A model generated the notes under the pieces. It did not search any database, was not told where the DNA came from, and was given only the letters and a program-made list of their open reading frames with translations. From NCBI RefSeq assembly GCF_004345745.1, contig NZ_SLXJ01000002.1, positions 1 to 64,000 on the forward strand: 64,000 bases of DNA, read 5' to 3'. Shown piece by piece: positions 47,512 through 54,660 of this stretch. The position numbers and the translations under genes are program-made. The number at the start of each line of letters is the position of its first letter. Position 1 is the stretch's first letter. This DNA comes from Nicoletella semolina. Its GTDB lineage: Bacteria > Pseudomonadota > Gammaproteobacteria > Enterobacterales > Pasteurellaceae.

Positions 47512-48130
47512 TATTAGTTAGCTTTTCAAGCTCTTTGTTTAGCTCTAGTAGCCCATAATATCCTTCTGAATATATACCTGCATATTTTGCAAGTAAAATA
47601 GCATCTTCTTCACTGTAAGTATAGACTGGAAACTGCTGTACACCATTGGCAAGCAACCAAATGGTTCGCGTTATTCCATTGATAAAGGAGCAAGCGGTTT
47701 TAGTATTTTGAGTATATCCAATTAATTTATTAAACCAAAGAAATTGTTTAACATATACAGGTTCTTGTTCTATATATTGCTCACAGCTTACCTCGGCAAG
47801 TGGCACTGGATTTGAGTGACCATAGCTAAATCCTTTTTCTGCATACTGGAATTTATCGTCATTACGCCAATCTGCTTCATTTCCAAAGCTAAGTTTAGGC
47901 ACTTGTGGAAATTGCATATTTCTCCACATATTTAAAAATTTTGTTGATTTAACAAAAACGATATGCTTTTCATTATCGGGGGCAGGATAAATAGGGTGCT
48001 TCATATAGACAAATCTTTGCGTATTTGTCATCAGCTCAAAGACGAGATAATTTTGGAGGTGGTAAGTAGGACGATCAATATAGATATTATGATAGAGAAA
48101 TTTTTTCAGTTCCATTTTTGATTGCCTCAT
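47489..48130 (-). CDS. cargo protein, possibly related to plasmid fertility inhibition factors
   Basis: 213 residues on the minus strand, against the direction of every other ICE gene here. It has HIVFVKSTKFLNMWRNMQFP, FGNEADWRNDDKFQYAEKGF, SYGHSNPVPLAEVSC and NGITRTIWLLANGVQQFPV. From memory this pattern resembles the plasmid fertility inhibition factor (FiwA-like) family, whose members block transfer of other plasmids, but I cannot confirm it. It contains an Apl-like uptake core (GCAAGCGGT, 47690-47698), unlike the Hin-type signals of the backbone. An ATG at 48115 gives a slightly shorter form. Confidence 0.65.
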   Translation of the reverse strand: MRQSKMELKKFLYHNIYIDRPTYHLQNYLVFELMTNTQRFVYMKHPIYPAPDNEKHIVFVKSTKFLNMWRNMQFPQVPKLSFGNEADWRNDDKFQYAEKGFSYGHSNPVPLAEVSCEQYIEQEPVYVKQFLWFNKLIGYTQNTKTACSFINGITRTIWLLANGVQQFPVYTYSEEDAILLAKYAGIYSEGYYGLLELNKELEKLTNINLYEPQ

Positions 48131-48246
48131 TCATAGAATATTAATTTGATAAATTCTCTAAATTGATAGTTGAGTTCTTTCTTGTGAATGGATTGTCATT
48201 TATGAACAATAAATTGTCAAGAATATCCAGATAATTAGAGGAACTA

Positions 48247-50277
48247 ATGAAATTATTTTTATGTGAAAAACCCAGTCAAGGACGGGATATTGCAAAAGTG
48301 CTGGGGGCAACACAAAAAGGGGAAGGTTATTTATCTACTACTGATGGCACAATCGTTGTGACTTGGGCAAGAGGGCATTTAGTTGAACAATTCTCGCCAG
48401 AACAATACGATCCTGCCCTTAAAGCGTGGCGATTAGATACCCTCCCGATTATTCCTTCACAATGGCAAGTTTCCCCTAAACCCGATGCAAAAAAAGAATA
48501 TAAAACCGTGATGACATTGCTGAAAAAAGCACGCACGGTAGTAATTTCAACCGATATTGATCGTGAAGGAGAAACGATCGCCCGTGAGTTATTAGATATT
48601 GCGGGCTATCGTGGACATATTCAGCGGCTATGGATCACCGCACTTGATGAAATCAGTGTGCGTAAAGCACTCAGCCAACTTAAAACCAATGAAGAAACCT
48701 TGCCACTTTATTATGCTGGGCTTGCCCGTAGTCGGGCAGATTGGTTAATTGGAATGAATTTTAGTCGAATGTTTACCCTTTTGGCACAACAACAAGGCTA
48801 TCAAGGTCCGCCGCTTTCGGTGGGGCGAGTGCAAAGCCCTACATTGGCTCTCGTAGTGAATCGAGATAAGGAAATCGCGAATTTTGTGCCAAAATCTCAT
48901 TATGCCCTGCTCGTTCAAGTAAGCGCTGACAATGCGACCTCTTTTTCTGCAACGCTTTTTGTACCAGAGCAATATTGTGATGAAGAGGGACGTTGTTTAG
49001 AGATAAAGGTTGTTCAGGAGGCAGAACAACAGATTCGTCAGGCGGGTCAAGTGTGCGTGCAGAATGTAGAAACAAAGCGAGAAAAAGAAAGCCCGCCGTT
49101 ACTTTTTGCATTAAGTGATTTGCAGGCAGAATGTAATCGCCTCTATGATTTAGGCACGCAACAAGTGCTTGATATTGCCCAATCCCTCTATGAAAAACAT
49201 AAGGCAACTACCTATCCACGTACGGATTGCGGTTATCTCCCTGAAGCACAATTACTTGAAGTGCCTCAGGTCATCGGTAGCCTAATGCAGTCAGATCCTA
49301 AGTTACAACCTTTGCGAACACAGCTTAATTTGAGCCAAAAATCCCGTGCGTGGAATGATAAAAAAATTACCGCTCACCATGGGATTATACCTACTACACA
49401 GCCCGTCGATATTAGCAAAATGGACGAGAATGAGTTTAAGGTTTATGACTTAATTCGTCGTCGTTATCTCGCTCAATTTCTACCGCACTTTGAAGTGGAT
49501 AAAACCCAAATTCGGTTATCTTGTGGCGAACATCAATTCATTGCCAAAGGTCAAGTGATTGTGGTTTCAGGGTGGAAAGCCTTGTTTCGTGCGTCTAAAG
49601 AAGAACAGGGAGAGAAACAAGGTTTGCCAATACTGAATAGTGGGCAAATATTGCAAGTGATGAATACAGAAGTTAAATCACTTAAAACCACACCACCTGC
49701 ACATTATACAGAAGGCACCTTGCTCACGGCAATGGTGAATGTTGCCCGTTTTGTTACCGATGAACGGCTAAAGAAACAATTACGCGAAACGGAGGGGCTG
49801 GGGACAGAAGCCACCCGAGCCAGTATTATGAAAACCCTTTATGATCGCGGTTATATCAAGAAAAAAGGGAAATCCATTGTGGCGACAGAGGCTGGTATGA
49901 TGTTGATTGATAATTTACCGACGGTATTAAAAGATCCTGGTTTAACGGCATTGTGGGAACAAGCCTTAAACCAAATTGCCGAAAACCAAATGAGCTTGCA
50001 AGGATTTATGCAAAAGCAAGAACAGTTTATTCGGCATCTTATTCAAACCTGTGGGCATCAAGGTATCAAAATGGGCAAGATAGACATTAAAAAATGCCCG
50101 CAATGCGGTAAGGGACTTCGAAAAATGAAAGGGAAAAATGGGGACTTCTGGGGTTGTACGGGCTATCCACAATGCAAATATATTGAATCAAACGCCAAGA
50201 AAAAATCCTCTGCCAGAAAAGCAACACCAATTAACCTTTCTCAACAATTTGCAAATTTGCGTCAATCTGTCAAATAA
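48247..50277 (+). CDS. topB: DNA topoisomerase III of the ICE
   Basis: A type IA topoisomerase of 676 residues. It has the Toprim domain at the N-terminus (LFLCEKPSQGRDIAKVLG; STDIDREGETIARE with the metal-binding Asp), the active-site Tyr in ATTYPRTDCGYLPE, TEGTLLTAMVNVAR, LGTEATRASIMKTLYDRGY, and one C-terminal zinc finger (CPQC ... GCTGYPQC). This is the standard TopB of GI-type elements, between the ssb region and the STY4534 gene. It may resolve transfer or replication intermediates. A long structured non-coding stretch follows. Confidence 0.96.
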   Translation: MKLFLCEKPSQGRDIAKVLGATQKGEGYLSTTDGTIVVTWARGHLVEQFSPEQYDPALKAWRLDTLPIIPSQWQVSPKPDAKKEYKTVMTLLKKARTVVISTDIDREGETIARELLDIAGYRGHIQRLWITALDEISVRKALSQLKTNEETLPLYYAGLARSRADWLIGMNFSRMFTLLAQQQGYQGPPLSVGRVQSPTLALVVNRDKEIANFVPKSHYALLVQVSADNATSFSATLFVPEQYCDEEGRCLEIKVVQEAEQQIRQAGQVCVQNVETKREKESPPLLFALSDLQAECNRLYDLGTQQVLDIAQSLYEKHKATTYPRTDCGYLPEAQLLEVPQVIGSLMQSDPKLQPLRTQLNLSQKSRAWNDKKITAHHGIIPTTQPVDISKMDENEFKVYDLIRRRYLAQFLPHFEVDKTQIRLSCGEHQFIAKGQVIVVSGWKALFRASKEEQGEKQGLPILNSGQILQVMNTEVKSLKTTPPAHYTEGTLLTAMVNVARFVTDERLKKQLRETEGLGTEATRASIMKTLYDRGYIKKKGKSIVATEAGMMLIDNLPTVLKDPGLTALWEQALNQIAENQMSLQGFMQKQEQFIRHLIQTCGHQGIKMGKIDIKKCPQCGKGLRKMKGKNGDFWGCTGYPQCKYIESNAKKKSSARKATPINLSQQFANLRQSVK

Positions 50278-50760
50278 GGTAGTATGGCAGGCAAAAGTAA
50301 GCCGTTTTAACATTGTCGGTCATCAATGTTGTGCCGAAATACCCTTAGCACTCTGAAAGAGGGTTCAGTGATATTGGGAGTGTGTGTTTTATCTTTTTAT
50401 CGACAATCGCGTGATTGCTAAGTCGTCATCGCATTTTATTAAGTGTTATGACGACTTAGCAATACGTTGCTTCTTTATCCCAGCCAGAGCCCACTGGTGA
50501 AAAATTGGGTGCCCTTTGTATCGATTGAGATGCCTCCGTTATACTGATTAAAGACCACAATGTAATCAGGTAGATGCGATAGGAAATCAAACATTGTAAC
50601 GAAGATGGGAAGATTTCAATCATCCATTTATATTGGTCTGTCATTCACACAATTTTTTCAAATTGTTATCTTAAAAAGTAAATAAGCCATAAGTGAATTG
50701 TTCATTTATGGCTTATTTACTTTTGGATCAAAATTCTTTTCTATTAATATTTAATTCTTT
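50278..50760. other. non-coding stretch with two long inverted repeats
   Basis: No convincing gene. Two strong hairpins stand out. One is a perfect 16-bp pair with an 18-base loop (arms 50414-50429 and 50448-50463, ATTGCTAAGTCGTCAT and its complement). The other is a 24-bp pair with one mismatch and a 3-base loop (50674-50697 and 50701-50724, reading through AAATAAGCCATAA). The second may terminate topB, although its T run is short. Either could be an origin of transfer or a single-strand initiation site. Confidence 0.75.
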
Positions 50761-50794
50761 CTATACGAGAGAGACGATTTTGCGGTTTAATGTG

Positions 50795-50938
50795 GGTATT
50801 AAGTCGCTACGTTGTAGCCCTTAGAAGTTGCCAAACACTTGAAAGAGCAACGGACTAGCCCGCAGTGGTAGTTGTGTTAATACCAGCCGAAATGTCATCA
50901 GCATTCTGAAAGATGACGCTGTGAAAACAGGAATGCTG
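50795..50938 (+). ncRNA. candidate structured RNA: cloverleaf plus pseudoknot
   Basis: GGTATTAA (50795-50802) pairs with TTAATACC (50877-50884) and encloses three hairpins: GCTAC/GTAGC (50806-50818), GTTGC/GCAAC (50827-50851) and ACTA/TAGT with adjoining CC/GG (50854-50872). Directly after, GTCATC/GATGAC (50894-50899, 50912-50917) interleaves with CAGCATTC/GAATGCTG (50899-50906, 50931-50938), and CTGT-GAAA-ACAG (50919-50930) stacks on the latter. It lacks tRNA signature loops. It lies in the long leader of the STY4534 gene, 90 bases before its start. Confidence 0.6.
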
Positions 50939-50950
50939 CCTCATCTGTTA

Positions 50951-51029
50951 ACCCTGGCGGGGAACATTTTTCCCGTGTTGGGTAAGGATGTTTCTCCGCT
51001 TTTTTTATTTTTACTCTAGGAGAAACATT
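50951..51029 (+). promoter_or_regulatory. Shine-Dalgarno-mimic leader, copy 1
   Basis: ACCC/GGGT (50951-50954, 50980-50983) and GGG/CCC form a hairpin whose loop reads GGGGAACAT. A following strand ATGTTTCTCC (50988-50997) is fully complementary (10 of 10) to the ribosome-site region GGAGAAACAT (51019-51028), and also pairs (with wobbles) with the loop. It is copy 1 of a five-member family, in front of the STY4534 gene. Confidence 0.75.
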
Positions 51030-51494
51030 ATGTCTAACTCATCTACACAAAAAAATTTCTTTGACCTTCATACTCAAGGTTTAGGCTACTTGAACAATAT
51101 CCGTTTAGTGGAGCCGAAAAAAGGAACGCCTTTCTACTCTTGTGATATTGCTGCATTAGTAGGGGAATCATCTCAGCCTGAATACCGTTTTTTCAACTGT
51201 AATGTGGTTGGAAAAGATACGGCAAATCTGGTTAAACGTTGTCAAGATGCTGTAAATGCTAACAAAAAAGTCCTGATCGCCTTTGTGATGTCAGACCTTT
51301 GGTTTGATACGTTTACCTATCAAAAAGACGGTAAAAATCACAAGAAAGGTGATACAGGCGTGGCATTGAAAGGTCGCTTGATTAACATAAAAATGGTTAA
51401 AGTTGATGGTGAACTCAAATACCCTAATCCGACGGAAGCAAAAACAGAACATGTTGAAAATGCCAACGTAGAATTAGCCACACCAAACGCTTAA
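51030..51494 (+). CDS. STY4534-family ICE replication protein (DUF3577)
   Basis: The ATG at 51030 follows AGGAGAAACATT. The 154-residue product matches DUF3577, annotated in relatives as an ICE replication protein. Landmarks are NFFDLHTQGLGYLNNIRLVEPKKGTPFYSCDIAAL, FNCNVVGKDTANLVKRC and GDTGVALKGRLINIKMVKVDGE, a beta-rich OB-like pattern that suggests nucleic-acid binding. It has no export signal. It opens the series of genes carrying the shared leader element and could be the factor that reads it, though nothing proves this. Confidence 0.88.
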   Translation: MSNSSTQKNFFDLHTQGLGYLNNIRLVEPKKGTPFYSCDIAALVGESSQPEYRFFNCNVVGKDTANLVKRCQDAVNANKKVLIAFVMSDLWFDTFTYQKDGKNHKKGDTGVALKGRLINIKMVKVDGELKYPNPTEAKTEHVENANVELATPNA

Positions 51495-51510
51495 TCATTA
51501 CACTCAACGG

Positions 51511-51541
51511 AAAGACTGGCACGCTTGTCAGTCTTTTTCTT
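51511..51541 (+). terminator. terminator after the STY4534 gene
   Basis: AAAGACTG and CAGTCTTT pair over a 10-base loop, followed by TTCTTTAT. A second transcription unit presumably starts here; the next gene lacks the shared leader. Confidence 0.75.
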
Positions 51542-51574
51542 TATCCTCATTTTTCTTTTTAGTAGGAGAATACA

Positions 51575-51973
51575 ATGAAACAAGGTATTTATGTTAACGG
51601 AAAACCTGTTTTCACTCAGATTGCTCACGGCAATGTGAAAAATATGGTTGTCTCATCACAAACTATTTCAATAGAAAATGGACAAGTGTCAATCCAAGCC
51701 CCACAGCTTACCATTGATGGTCAAGTGATTGTGCTTGAAAAAGCACCTGTCTTACACATCGAAGTTTTCGGTAATGTGAATCACATTGATGCTGGCAGTG
51801 TCGCCGATATTGCGGTAACAGGTAATGTCGAACGCATTGAAACGGTCAGTGGTGATGTGTCGATACACGGTGATGTGTCTGGTAGTGTAAAAACCGTAAG
51901 TGGTGATGTACAAGCACAACGGATACAGGGTGCAGTTAATACGGTTTCAGGTGATATTTATCGCGATGATTAA
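51575..51973 (+). CDS. beta-solenoid-like repeat protein
   Basis: 132 residues, no signal peptide. The second half is a run of short repeats (AVTGNVERIETVSGDVSIHG, DVSGSVKTVSGDVQAQ, IQGAVNTVSGDIY) with Gly-Asp/Asn-Val spacing typical of a small beta-helix, like bactofilin-type or polymer-forming folds. The first half has VFTQIAHGNVKNMVVSSQ and VQAPQLTIDGQV-type strands. I know no function. AGTAGGAGAATACA precedes the ATG. It is found here among ICE genes only. Confidence 0.75.
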   Translation: MKQGIYVNGKPVFTQIAHGNVKNMVVSSQTISIENGQVSIQAPQLTIDGQVIVLEKAPVLHIEVFGNVNHIDAGSVADIAVTGNVERIETVSGDVSIHGDVSGSVKTVSGDVQAQRIQGAVNTVSGDIYRDD

Positions 51974-52003
51974 CCGTTGATTGCCTGTTTTAACATTCAC
52001 TCA

Positions 52004-52070
52004 ACCCCACATAGGGAATGATGTCCCTTGTGGTGTCGTTCCCTTAATTTTATGAAAGGCGGTGAACGAT
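52004..52070 (+). promoter_or_regulatory. Shine-Dalgarno-mimic leader, copy 2
   Basis: CCACA/TGTGG (52007-52011, 52029-52033) and GGG/CCC make the hairpin; its loop reads GGGAATGAT. The strand TCGTTCCC (52036-52043) can pair with the loop (two wobbles) or with GAACGA (52064-52069), between the ribosome site and the ATG at 52071. Confidence 0.7.
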
Positions 52071-52355
52071 ATGTTTACTTTTAAGCGGAACCATCAATTT
52101 AACCATCGATGGAATCTCAAAACCCTTCGTCGTATCGGAGAAGATTTGCGTAAGGCGGGGGCGATTACTGGTGTCGGATTTGTTGGATTGGTTTTACCAA
52201 ATGATAATATTGGATTGAGTGAGTCTTTGTTACTTGCACTATTTGGCATATTATCGTGGGGTATTGGCTTGTACCTAGAGTATGTAGTCGATACAATATC
52301 ACCGAAATCACGACAGTCTTTCTATAAAAGAAATAGAAAGGCTAATCAACCATAG
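52071..52355 (+). CDS. small membrane protein
   Basis: 94 residues from ATG 52071. The N-terminus is basic (FKRNHQFNHRWNLKTLRRI), followed by two hydrophobic segments (about 30-48, AGAITGVGFVGLVLP, and 54-78, LLLALFGILSWGIGLYLEY) and a basic tail. Predicted N-in C-in inner membrane protein. The family is unknown to me. It carries the shared leader and is followed at 8 bases by another small membrane gene. Confidence 0.75.
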   Translation: MFTFKRNHQFNHRWNLKTLRRIGEDLRKAGAITGVGFVGLVLPNDNIGLSESLLLALFGILSWGIGLYLEYVVDTISPKSRQSFYKRNRKANQP

Positions 52356-52363
52356 GAGGCGAT

Positions 52364-52489
52364 ATGAATGTATGGCTGATTGCAGCAATGGCAATGATTT
52401 TAGTGCCTGCTATCACCTTAGCCGCGTGGGTAACTTGGGATTATCGAGATATTTTGTTTGAAAACAAAAAAGCACGAAAAACCCGTTAA
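52364..52489 (+). CDS. 41-residue membrane peptide
   Basis: ATAGGAGGCGAT gives a strong ribosome site for this short frame: MNVWLIAAMAMILVPAITLA, then WVTWDYRDILFENKKARKTR. One membrane segment with a charged C-terminal tail (about 13 residues in the cytosol). It directly follows the 94-residue membrane protein and probably works with it. Confidence 0.65.
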   Translation: MNVWLIAAMAMILVPAITLAAWVTWDYRDILFENKKARKTR

Positions 52490-52540
52490 CCTTATTCACA
52501 TTAAATCTACCTATTTTTGAATAGGTCGATTCCAACTTTA

Positions 52541-52601
52541 CCCATAGGGGAATATTTTCCCTTGTGGGCAGATATTCCCCGTTTTATTAGGAGAATATCT
52601 T
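52541..52601 (+). promoter_or_regulatory. Shine-Dalgarno-mimic leader, copy 3
   Basis: CCCATAGGGG and CCCTTGTGGG (52541-52550, 52559-52568) form the hairpin; its loop reads GGGGAATAT. AGATATTCCCC (52570-52580) pairs perfectly over 9 bases with the loop side, or over 8 with GAATATCT (52593-52600), which abuts AGGAG and the ATG at 52602. Confidence 0.8.
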
Positions 52602-53249
52602 ATGTCACTTAACACTTATGCAAAATTTGTCCCAAACGTATTTTTGGCGAAATGTGCTGAACCTCATCAACGAGGCGAAACCATTACACTAACGAGCAAA
52701 TATGGCAAAGAAACAGAAGTAGAAATCTATAACCTTGTGAAGCAACAAGATGACTTCTATTTTTATTCTTTCGTGCGTTGTGATGGATTAAACCGTCAGA
52801 CCTATGCACTTAAAAAAGCTGCACATTATCAAACGGTGGCAGACAATGCACAAACGCGTAGCGAACAGTATTGTGAAGCGGCAAATGAAGGACGTGAGTT
52901 TTTAAGCCTGGGTGAACCCATTAAAGTGGGACATCATAGTGAAAGACGACATCGTGCTTTAATTGGGCGTAATGCTAAACGTATGGATAAAGCAGTCGAA
53001 GAAATGCAAAAAGCCGAGCACTATGAGGACAAAATCCCTTATTGGCTAGAGCGTGCAGAAGTCATTGATTTATCTATGCCAGAAAGTCTTGCGTATTTTC
53101 AGTTCGAGTTGGAAAAAGCCAAAGCTAAGCATCAAGAACTAAAAGAAAATCCAGAAAAACGCTTGAGTCGATATTCATTAACTTATGCTAAAAAAACAGT
53201 TAATGAATTGGCGAAAAAAGTTGAGCTAGCTCAGCAGCTTTGGGGCTAA
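52602..53249 (+). CDS. DUF3560-family protein
   Basis: 215 residues matching DUF3560, common in ICEs and plasmids. It has an N-terminal beta-rich part (GETITLTSKYGKETEVEIYNL), then a helical domain with EGREFLSLGEPIKVGHHSERRHRALIGRNAKRMDKAVEE, the family signature. The C-terminal coiled coil contains LEKAKAKHQELKEN. The function is unknown; the conserved GHHSExRHR looks like a metal or nucleic-acid site. It has the shared leader. Confidence 0.85.
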   Translation: MSLNTYAKFVPNVFLAKCAEPHQRGETITLTSKYGKETEVEIYNLVKQQDDFYFYSFVRCDGLNRQTYALKKAAHYQTVADNAQTRSEQYCEAANEGREFLSLGEPIKVGHHSERRHRALIGRNAKRMDKAVEEMQKAEHYEDKIPYWLERAEVIDLSMPESLAYFQFELEKAKAKHQELKENPEKRLSRYSLTYAKKTVNELAKKVELAQQLWG

Positions 53250-53267
53250 TTGCATTTATCTTTAACG

Positions 53268-53300
53268 TTAAAAGTGCAGTGAAAATTGACCGCACTTTAT
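53268..53300 (+). terminator. Hin-type USS-pair terminator
   Basis: AAAGTGCAGT and ACCGCACTTT face each other around an AT loop and end in TTTATT. It is a terminator built from two opposed H. influenzae-type uptake signals, one with a single mismatch. Confidence 0.75.
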
Positions 53301-53303
53301 TCA

Positions 53304-53371
53304 CCCATAGGGGGAAACATTCCCTTATGGGGCGTTTCCCTTTCATTTTTTATCAATTAAGGAGAAACACC
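53304..53371 (+). promoter_or_regulatory. Shine-Dalgarno-mimic leader, copy 4
   Basis: CCCATAGGG and CCCTTATGGG (53304-53312, 53322-53331) form the hairpin; its loop side reads GGGGAAACAT. GTTTCCC (53334-53340) pairs with GGGAAAC of the loop. The overlapping GGCGTTTC (53331-53338) pairs with GAAACACC (53364-53371) except for one mismatch; that is the ribosome-site region of the gene at 53372. Confidence 0.75.
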
Positions 53372-54049
53372 ATGACAACATTAACGGTAAACCAAGTTTT
53401 GGAAGCTGCTCAAATTTACGATGAAACCGTAAAAAATATTCAGCAACGATTCATCTATTTAACCTATAAACTCTGCGATCGCGTTAGTGAATTGACGCAT
53501 CTGTCCTCAGTGAAAAGGTTTTATCATCAATTATCACAATGCCAACGTGAAATTGAAAATGATGAATCAACGAGTATGGATTTTGCCTGTATTCAGGCGT
53601 TTGAGCCAGAACATGCTTGTTTTCAAAAAACAATGCAAAACCAAGCCTTTATTCAACAATGTCAACAATTGTTAAATGGCAACCATGCACTTTTAGCCTT
53701 TGGGCGTCCATTTGAGCTCAAACCAACGCACTGGGATTTTCAACTAATCTCAGAGCAGGCGTTAGAGGCAATGGAACAAATTAATGCACAAATGTGTAAT
53801 ATCTCTTTTACTTCGCCAGGTAAAACCTATTTGGTTAACAGTTTAGTCATTGAGCTTGAAAGTATTATGCATAAAGCACAATGTGTTATTGATCTTGTGA
53901 AACAACGTGGTTTTGCTGAAGTACCACAAAATCCGTGGGAGTTATTACAACAGTGGAAAAAGCAAATCCATTTTTTGTTGAATGATGCACTTGTAATTAT
54001 TCAGCAGGAAAAAGGACGTGCTATTTTACATACCTTAGCAAATCAATAA
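53372..54049 (+). CDS. hypothetical helical protein
   Basis: 225 residues from ATG 53372 (AAGGAGAAACACC upstream); a longer frame upstream runs through the leader and is rejected. It is predicted mostly helical with many Gln, Cys and His (FAFACIQAFEPEHACF-like region, QQCQQLLNGNHALLAFGRPFEL). There is no export signal. The segment LLAFGRPFELKPTHW recalls the LGEPIKVGHHS of the neighbouring DUF3560 protein, which may mean shared ancestry. The function is unknown. Confidence 0.75.
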   Translation: MTTLTVNQVLEAAQIYDETVKNIQQRFIYLTYKLCDRVSELTHLSSVKRFYHQLSQCQREIENDESTSMDFACIQAFEPEHACFQKTMQNQAFIQQCQQLLNGNHALLAFGRPFELKPTHWDFQLISEQALEAMEQINAQMCNISFTSPGKTYLVNSLVIELESIMHKAQCVIDLVKQRGFAEVPQNPWELLQQWKKQIHFLLNDALVIIQQEKGRAILHTLANQ

Positions 54050-54065
54050 TTGCAATAATATTCAA

Positions 54066-54130
54066 CCCCAAAGGGAAACATTCCCTTTGGGGGCGTTTCC
54101 CTGAATTTTATCTTTTAAGGAGAAACGCGA
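54066..54130 (+). promoter_or_regulatory. Shine-Dalgarno-mimic leader, copy 5
   Basis: CCCCAAAGGG and CCCTTTGGGG (54066-54075, 54083-54092) form a perfect 10-bp stem with loop AAACATT. GCGTTTCCC (54093-54101) pairs with GGGAAAC of the loop side (7 bp) or with GAAACGC (54122-54128) next to AAGGAG, before the ATG at 54131. Confidence 0.8.
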
Positions 54131-54496
54131 ATGTATTATCAAAAAACCTATAACACGATACCACGGCTTTATATGGGCGGGGTGAGTGAAAATTTAGCAG
54201 GTTGGGAAGATATTCTCTTTCATTTTGATGTCAGCATTGAAGATGACGAGGTTTGGGAGATTGCTCGAGGTTGTAAGGAAATTCCTCACCTTGGTAATAT
54301 TTACCAAAGCCTGGTTATTGGACGGCTCGAAAGTCTCTTCTTTGAGCATATTGGTTTAGAGGAGGACAATGAGCGGGTTAAGGTGTTCACCTTTGTGAAT
54401 GACTTTGATAGCCATTTTTGCATTGATGGTGAAGCGATTAACACGCTTGATGCGTTTATGGCAAAAGTGGAAGAAATTAAGTCCACATTGCACTGA
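54131..54496 (+). CDS. hypothetical acidic protein
   Basis: 121 residues, strongly acidic (ISIEDDEVWEIARG-type segment, GLEEDNERVKVFTF), no signal or membrane segment. It has an alternating alpha/beta pattern. I do not recognise it. Acidic small ICE proteins can be anti-restriction or DNA-mimic factors, but nothing specific supports that. It has the shared leader and ends at a double terminator. Confidence 0.72.
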   Translation: MYYQKTYNTIPRLYMGGVSENLAGWEDILFHFDVSIEDDEVWEIARGCKEIPHLGNIYQSLVIGRLESLFFEHIGLEEDNERVKVFTFVNDFDSHFCIDGEAINTLDAFMAKVEEIKSTLH

Positions 54497-54566
54497 TATC
54501 AACGTATCGTTGATATTTATTTTACTTATTCCTAAGCCCATTTATTTTTTAATAAATGGGTTTTTT
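54496..54566 (+). terminator. double terminator before the secretion operon
   Basis: The first is ATATCAACG/CGTTGATAT (54496-54516), overlapping the stop codon and followed by TTATTTTA. The second is CCCATTTATT/AATAAATGGG (54537-54560), followed by six T. They close the cluster with the shared leaders. Confidence 0.85.
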
Positions 54567-54608
54567 ATTTATGTTCTGTAAATAATAAATCATTCCACTT
54601 CTGCCTTA

Positions 54609-54657
54609 TCTTCTCCATAGTAAAGCCACAATTTATCAATTTATGCCTTGGAGAAGA
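54609..54657 (+). promoter_or_regulatory. anti-Shine-Dalgarno hairpin before the secretion operon
   Basis: TCTTCTCC (54609-54616) is exactly complementary to GGAGAAGA (54650-54657), the ribosome site of the lipoprotein gene starting at 54661. The intervening 33 bases are AT-rich. Confidence 0.6.
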
Positions 54658-54660
54658 ATA

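Noticed and set aside
50795-50884. Possible tRNA because of the cloverleaf shape
   Set aside because: There is no T-loop TTCRA, no D-loop GG pattern and no 7-base anticodon loop on a 5-bp stem at the right place. The closing stem is 8 bp and the stem lengths do not fit.
53240-53371. N-terminal extension of the 225-residue protein
   Set aside because: The extension reads through a terminator-like USS pair and the shared leader hairpin. The ATG at 53372 has a proper ribosome site.
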